Shown one piece after another: positions 61,141 to 64,000 of a stretch of DNA of 64,000 nucleotides. Position numbers and translations under genes: made by a program. The stretch's first letter is position 1. Each line of letters starts with the position of its first letter. The notes beneath the pieces are model-generated. The model ran no database searches. It worked only from the letters and a program-made list of their open reading frames with translations, and was not told where the DNA came from. The stretch spans positions 22,860,412 to 22,924,411 of the forward strand of contig NC_045139.1 in NCBI RefSeq assembly GCF_008831285.2, in the 5' to 3' direction. This DNA is from Nymphaea colorata. Taxonomy: Eukaryota > Streptophyta > Magnoliopsida > Nymphaeales > Nymphaeaceae.

Positions 61141-61419
61141 GCAAAATGGGGGAGAAGGCCACGACAGCAGGGGTGGGTGATGCAGGCCGTCGAGTCGCTT
61201 AGAGCCCCAACAGAGGAATCACTAGACTCTGTCAATCGTCAGCTGCAATCCGTCGAGTGCCAGCACCAGGAGATGGACGGCAGACTTCAAGCGATCCTAG
61301 CAGAATAGCAGTCGCTCTTAACGATGATGAGAGAACTTATTCATCAAAGGTAGGCCACCTTTCTCTCATAGCACCGAACATAACTGAGACTGAATTTCAG
61401 TAGGGATGAACATTGATTC

Positions 61420-62460
61420 CATTATCAAGGAGAGGAAGCGATGGATGCATGTCTTAGCTAAAATGGAGTTCCCTCGATTCGGTGGAGATGATTTGCTGAG
61501 TCGAGTATTCAAGACTGAACAATTATTTGAGTGCTAGGGCATTGCCGATGAACACAAGGTGAGTCAGGCGGCGATGCACATGGATTGACCAGCTATCCGC
61601 TGGTATCATTGGCTAAACACCAAAGGAAACCCAATTAGCCAACGTTGCTGGAAGCCATGAAAGCGAGGTTTGGACCTTCAACGTACCTTGACTATGACGT
61701 CGAGTTGTCCAAGATCAAACAGAAAGGTTCGGTTGCAGAATATTAAGAAATTTTAGAAAAACCTAATAACATGGTACATGGATGGCCAGTAGAAGCTTTA
61801 ATAGGAGCTTTCGCCGGTGGGCTCAAGGATCATATCAGAATACAGGTTTAAGCGGCGAAACCTTGCAGCCTCTCTGATTGTTTCGAGCTTGCTAGAATGG
61901 TAGTAGACAAGCAACGCCGACTTCATCTAGTTGGAAGACAAGGGAGTTTCGACAGAGGCATTCGTGGCCCCTCAGGACGTGTTCACCCACAAGAGGAGTG
62001 GTCGCTCCTCGAGGAAATACAATGAACAGACCAGTAATCGGATGCCTTACTCCTGAACAAATTAAAGAGAACTACAGAAGAGGAATATGCATTAACTATG
62101 GTTAGCTTTGGACACCAAGGCATACGTGTAGGAGGCTTCACATGTACCTCATGGATGAAGATGAAGAGCTGTCAGTTGACCGGGGGGAAATCGTGGAAGA
62201 GGAAAGAGTCGAATCACTGGGAGAAGGGCCACTGAAAATATCCCTACATGCCCTCACGGGGATGAAGTGGACCTGATGAGGGTGGAAGGGCAGTTGAGAG
62301 GCTGAAGTGTAAGCATGCCGGTGGACATGGGCTACACTCATAATTTCGTTCGAGTAAAATCAACGAAGGCGTTAGGCTGCCACGTAAAGAACCAGCAGGC
62401 ATTTGATGTTGTAGTGGGAGATGGCAGCACCTTGAAATGTTGTAGGAAGTGCGCCAATTT
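61420..62460 (+). pseudogene. gag and protease remnant of the second gypsy element
   Basis: Read across frames: KMEFPRFGGDDLLSRVF and FKTEQLFEC (about 61460-61535), IRWYHWLNTKGNPISQ (about 61600), a GAFAGGLKDHIRIQ-like stretch (about 61805-61850), then the zinc-knuckle region GICINYG*LWTPRHTC (about 62085-62130). ISLHALTGM (about 62240) and a VDMGYTHNFVRVKS protease relic follow, where relatives have VDSGSTHNFI. This is the Gag-protease layout of one common plant gypsy group. Stops and shifts occur every few dozen codons. Confidence 0.75.
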
Positions 62461-62603
62461 TCGGAAGTCCAAGGTCACCAATTTCCTATTGAGTTGTTTA
62501 CTTTGGCGATGGCGGGAGCTGATCCAATTTTAGGAATATAGTGGCTGCACAGCCTTGGGGAGGTCATTTGGGATTTTGTATGCATGAAGATACATTATGT
62601 AAA

Positions 62604-62850
62604 GGTGGGCATCCGGCCCCCCCGGTCTATTTGAAATTAAAAAATTAATTTTTTTAATTATAAAATAATTTTTTAAAATATAAAATATATTTAATAATAC
62701 TAAATATATATTTTAAAAAAAATAAAAAAAATAAATTTTTAATGTAAACGGGCCGGGCCAGCCTATCGGACCCCAGCCCGGGCCGGGAAATTCCCGGCCC
62801 AAGCCCGGGCCCAATCGGGCCGGCCCAGCGGTGGCCCGGCCCATTGCCCC
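62604..62850. mobile_element. Small GC-ended insertion, possibly a hAT-type MITE
   Basis: It begins GGTGGGCATCCGGCCC, has a 110-bp almost pure AT core and ends with GGGCCGG/CCCGGCC words and GGCCCATTGCCCC. The reversed right end GGGGCAATGGGCC resembles the left GGTGGGCATCCGG. This pattern is common among short hAT-type elements in plants. No 8-bp duplication could be shown. It interrupts the gypsy protease-RT region. Confidence 0.45.
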
Positions 62851-62959
62851 AGCCACTCATATATTGAAGGTTTCGATAACCCCTCTTATGTTGTTGTTAG
62901 CTTGTGGGCAGGGACAGAGAAAAACAGTAGCACCATTGAGTGAGTTATGTCAACGAAGA

Positions 62960-63349
62960 CTGTCTGACATTGACGGCATTCAAGGAGGTGTTTGAAGCAC
63001 CTGAAGGCCCCCCAACTTCCCGAGCAGCTGACCATCGCATTGAACTGCAGCCAAGCAATGAGGTGGTCTCTCATCGTCCATACCAATATAGCCAGCACTA
63101 GCGAGAAATAATAGAGAAACTTGTCCAAAAAATGTGGGCTGAAGGTACTGAATGCTCTTCCCTTCCCCTTGATTGTTAAAAAGAAAGACTGTGGATGGCG
63201 TTTCTGTGTGTACTTCGCCATCCTTACTGAGGATTTAATGGATCAGCTACATGGAGCGCAGTACTTTTCCAAACTTGATCTATGCGCCGGGCATCACCAA
63301 ATCAGGGTTGTTTGTAAAGATATCCAAGACTGCATTTCACAATAGATTT
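62960..63349 (+). pseudogene. Reverse transcriptase 5' part of the second gypsy element
   Basis: Blocks seen are EGPPTSRAADHRIELQP, the LIVKKKDCGWRFCVYF stretch (relatives have VKKKDGSWRFCVDY), HGAQYFSKLDLCAGHHQIRV, and DISKTAFHNRF at the very end after a frame change. The usual residues between CVDYRALN and LLDELHGA are partly missing (about 63225-63240), so there is an internal deletion. RT stops exactly where the copia LTR begins. Confidence 0.82.
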
Positions 63350-63674
63350 TGGCTATCGAACTATAACACACGACTAGTTTCAGTTAAGGAAAAGTTAAGA
63401 GAGAGAGAAAACAAGGAAAGATAAATGAGGAAGGGATGTGAGATTTTACATTCTCACACAGTCCATTTATATAATGATCCTTTTACACAATTTATAAGAA
63501 TATACAATGAAGCAGTCACAATAATCTAGAGTCTAGAGTGAAGCAAACACAACAGTCTAGAGTTTAGAATGAAATAATTACACAAATTACAATCATGTTC
63601 TTGCCTAGATAAATGTGATCAAGACATAATTAGACGTGTTGGATCTGGATCATATTAGATCCAATATCTTATTA
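63350..63674 (-). repeat. LTR of a copia element, - strand
   Basis: On the - strand it follows the polypurine-like TTTGAGGGAGGA (complement at about 63675-63686), carries a TATATAA at about 63468 and ends CGATAGCCA at 63350. At about 325 bp it is a usual copia LTR size. The LTR start reads TAATAAG rather than TG. AGATT just left of 63350 would be one half of the target duplication, and the other lies outside the window. Confidence 0.75.
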
Positions 63675-64000
63675 TCCTCCCTCAAATTGTATATGGTTTT
63701 GCACCATGTACAATTTGCCTTTTAGAAATGAGAATTGTTGCTTTGTTAATCCTTTTGTAAATAAGTCTGTGACTTGTTCATCTGTACTAACATGAATAGG
63801 CTGAATCTCCTTGTCTTCCACCTTTTGTCTAATAAAATGTTGATCAATCTCAATGTGCTTTTTTCAACCATATTGTATGGGACTAAAAGTAATGTTAATA
63901 GTGCTTTGATTATCGCACATTAACATTGATATTTTAATCTTTTCTCTAATGTCCTTTAGCAAATGTCTAACCCATATAAGTTCAACAGTTCCTACAACCA
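63675..64000 (-). pseudogene. copia RNase H C-terminal part, cut by window end
   Basis: On the - strand the frame reads IWVRHLLKDIREKIKI, LMCDNQSTINI, HIEIDQHFIRQKVEDK, IQPIHVSTDEQVTDLFTKGL and KGKLYMVQ before the stop and polypurine tract. These are the standard C-terminal blocks of copia RNase H. One stop replaces the residue after SPIQYG (relatives have HERTKHIEID). The rest of the element is beyond 64000. Confidence 0.85.

Larger units (their letters stand above)
61129..63349 (+). mobile_element. Second Ty3/gypsy remnant, truncated by a copia insertion
   Basis: It starts at the primer-binding site and contains gag, a zinc-knuckle relic, a protease relic and the beginning of RT in gypsy order, with very many stops. 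A small GC-ended insertion lies at about 62604-62850. RT breaks off at 63349, where a - strand copia LTR begins. The rest of the element would lie beyond the window. Confidence 0.82.

Noticed and set aside
1-64000. CRISPR arrays, operons, phage or organellar genes
   Set aside because: The direct repeats are microsatellites, LTRs or two-unit duplications without regular spacers. The intron-containing gene and retrotransposons indicate plant nuclear DNA.

Overview
This window looks like nuclear DNA of a flowering plant. It has one intron-rich gene of ordinary plant type, dinucleotide microsatellites, and a dense load of plant LTR retrotransposons (Ty1/copia and Ty3/gypsy), a hAT DNA transposon and a LINE tail, most of them broken by stops and frameshifts. 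I cannot name the species. No rRNA or tRNA gene, CRISPR array, organellar insertion or bacterial operon was seen.

Layout. 1-2333: no recognisable gene. 2334-9700: a decayed copia element on the + strand, with a long LTR-like block (6990-9366) at its right end. 9701-30720: mostly unassigned non-coding DNA with microsatellites, tandem duplications, a LINE 3' tail (about 19.5-20.1 kb), GC-rich transposon-like blocks and an inverted pair of a gene-like fragment. 30721-36788: a nested pair. A Del/Tekay-type solo LTR is flanked by the 5-bp duplication TGCCT, and a 3.1-kb hAT element with its own 8-bp duplication CTTGTAAC sits in the first bases of that LTR. 36789-40600: unassigned, with a perfect 28-bp duplication and a long TA repeat.

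About 40.6-44.5 kb holds the only convincing intact gene. It is an 8-coding-exon gene on the + strand for a 219-residue ChaC-type gamma-glutamylcyclotransferase (glutathione-degrading, GGCT2 class). A GC-rich, CT-rich candidate promoter and 5' leader lies about 1.7-2.1 kb upstream of the ATG. Its nucleotide-binding-like loop reads YASL where the family normally has YGSL.

49001-60023: an 11.0-kb structurally complete but coding-dead Del/Tekay chromovirus. It has 3.04-kb and 3.08-kb LTRs, a 5-bp duplication ATACC, a primer-binding site, a polypurine tract, and the order gag, protease, RT, RNase H, integrase, chromodomain. 61129-63349: a second, older gypsy remnant that carries a small GC-ended insertion. 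63350-64000: a copia element on the - strand (LTR plus RNase H end) inserted into the RT of that remnant and running off the window.

The transposons do not work together with the gene. They record several rounds of insertion around it. Nothing here amounts to a new biological system. The best items are the nested insertion with two target-site duplications and the unusual YASL residue in the GGCT gene.
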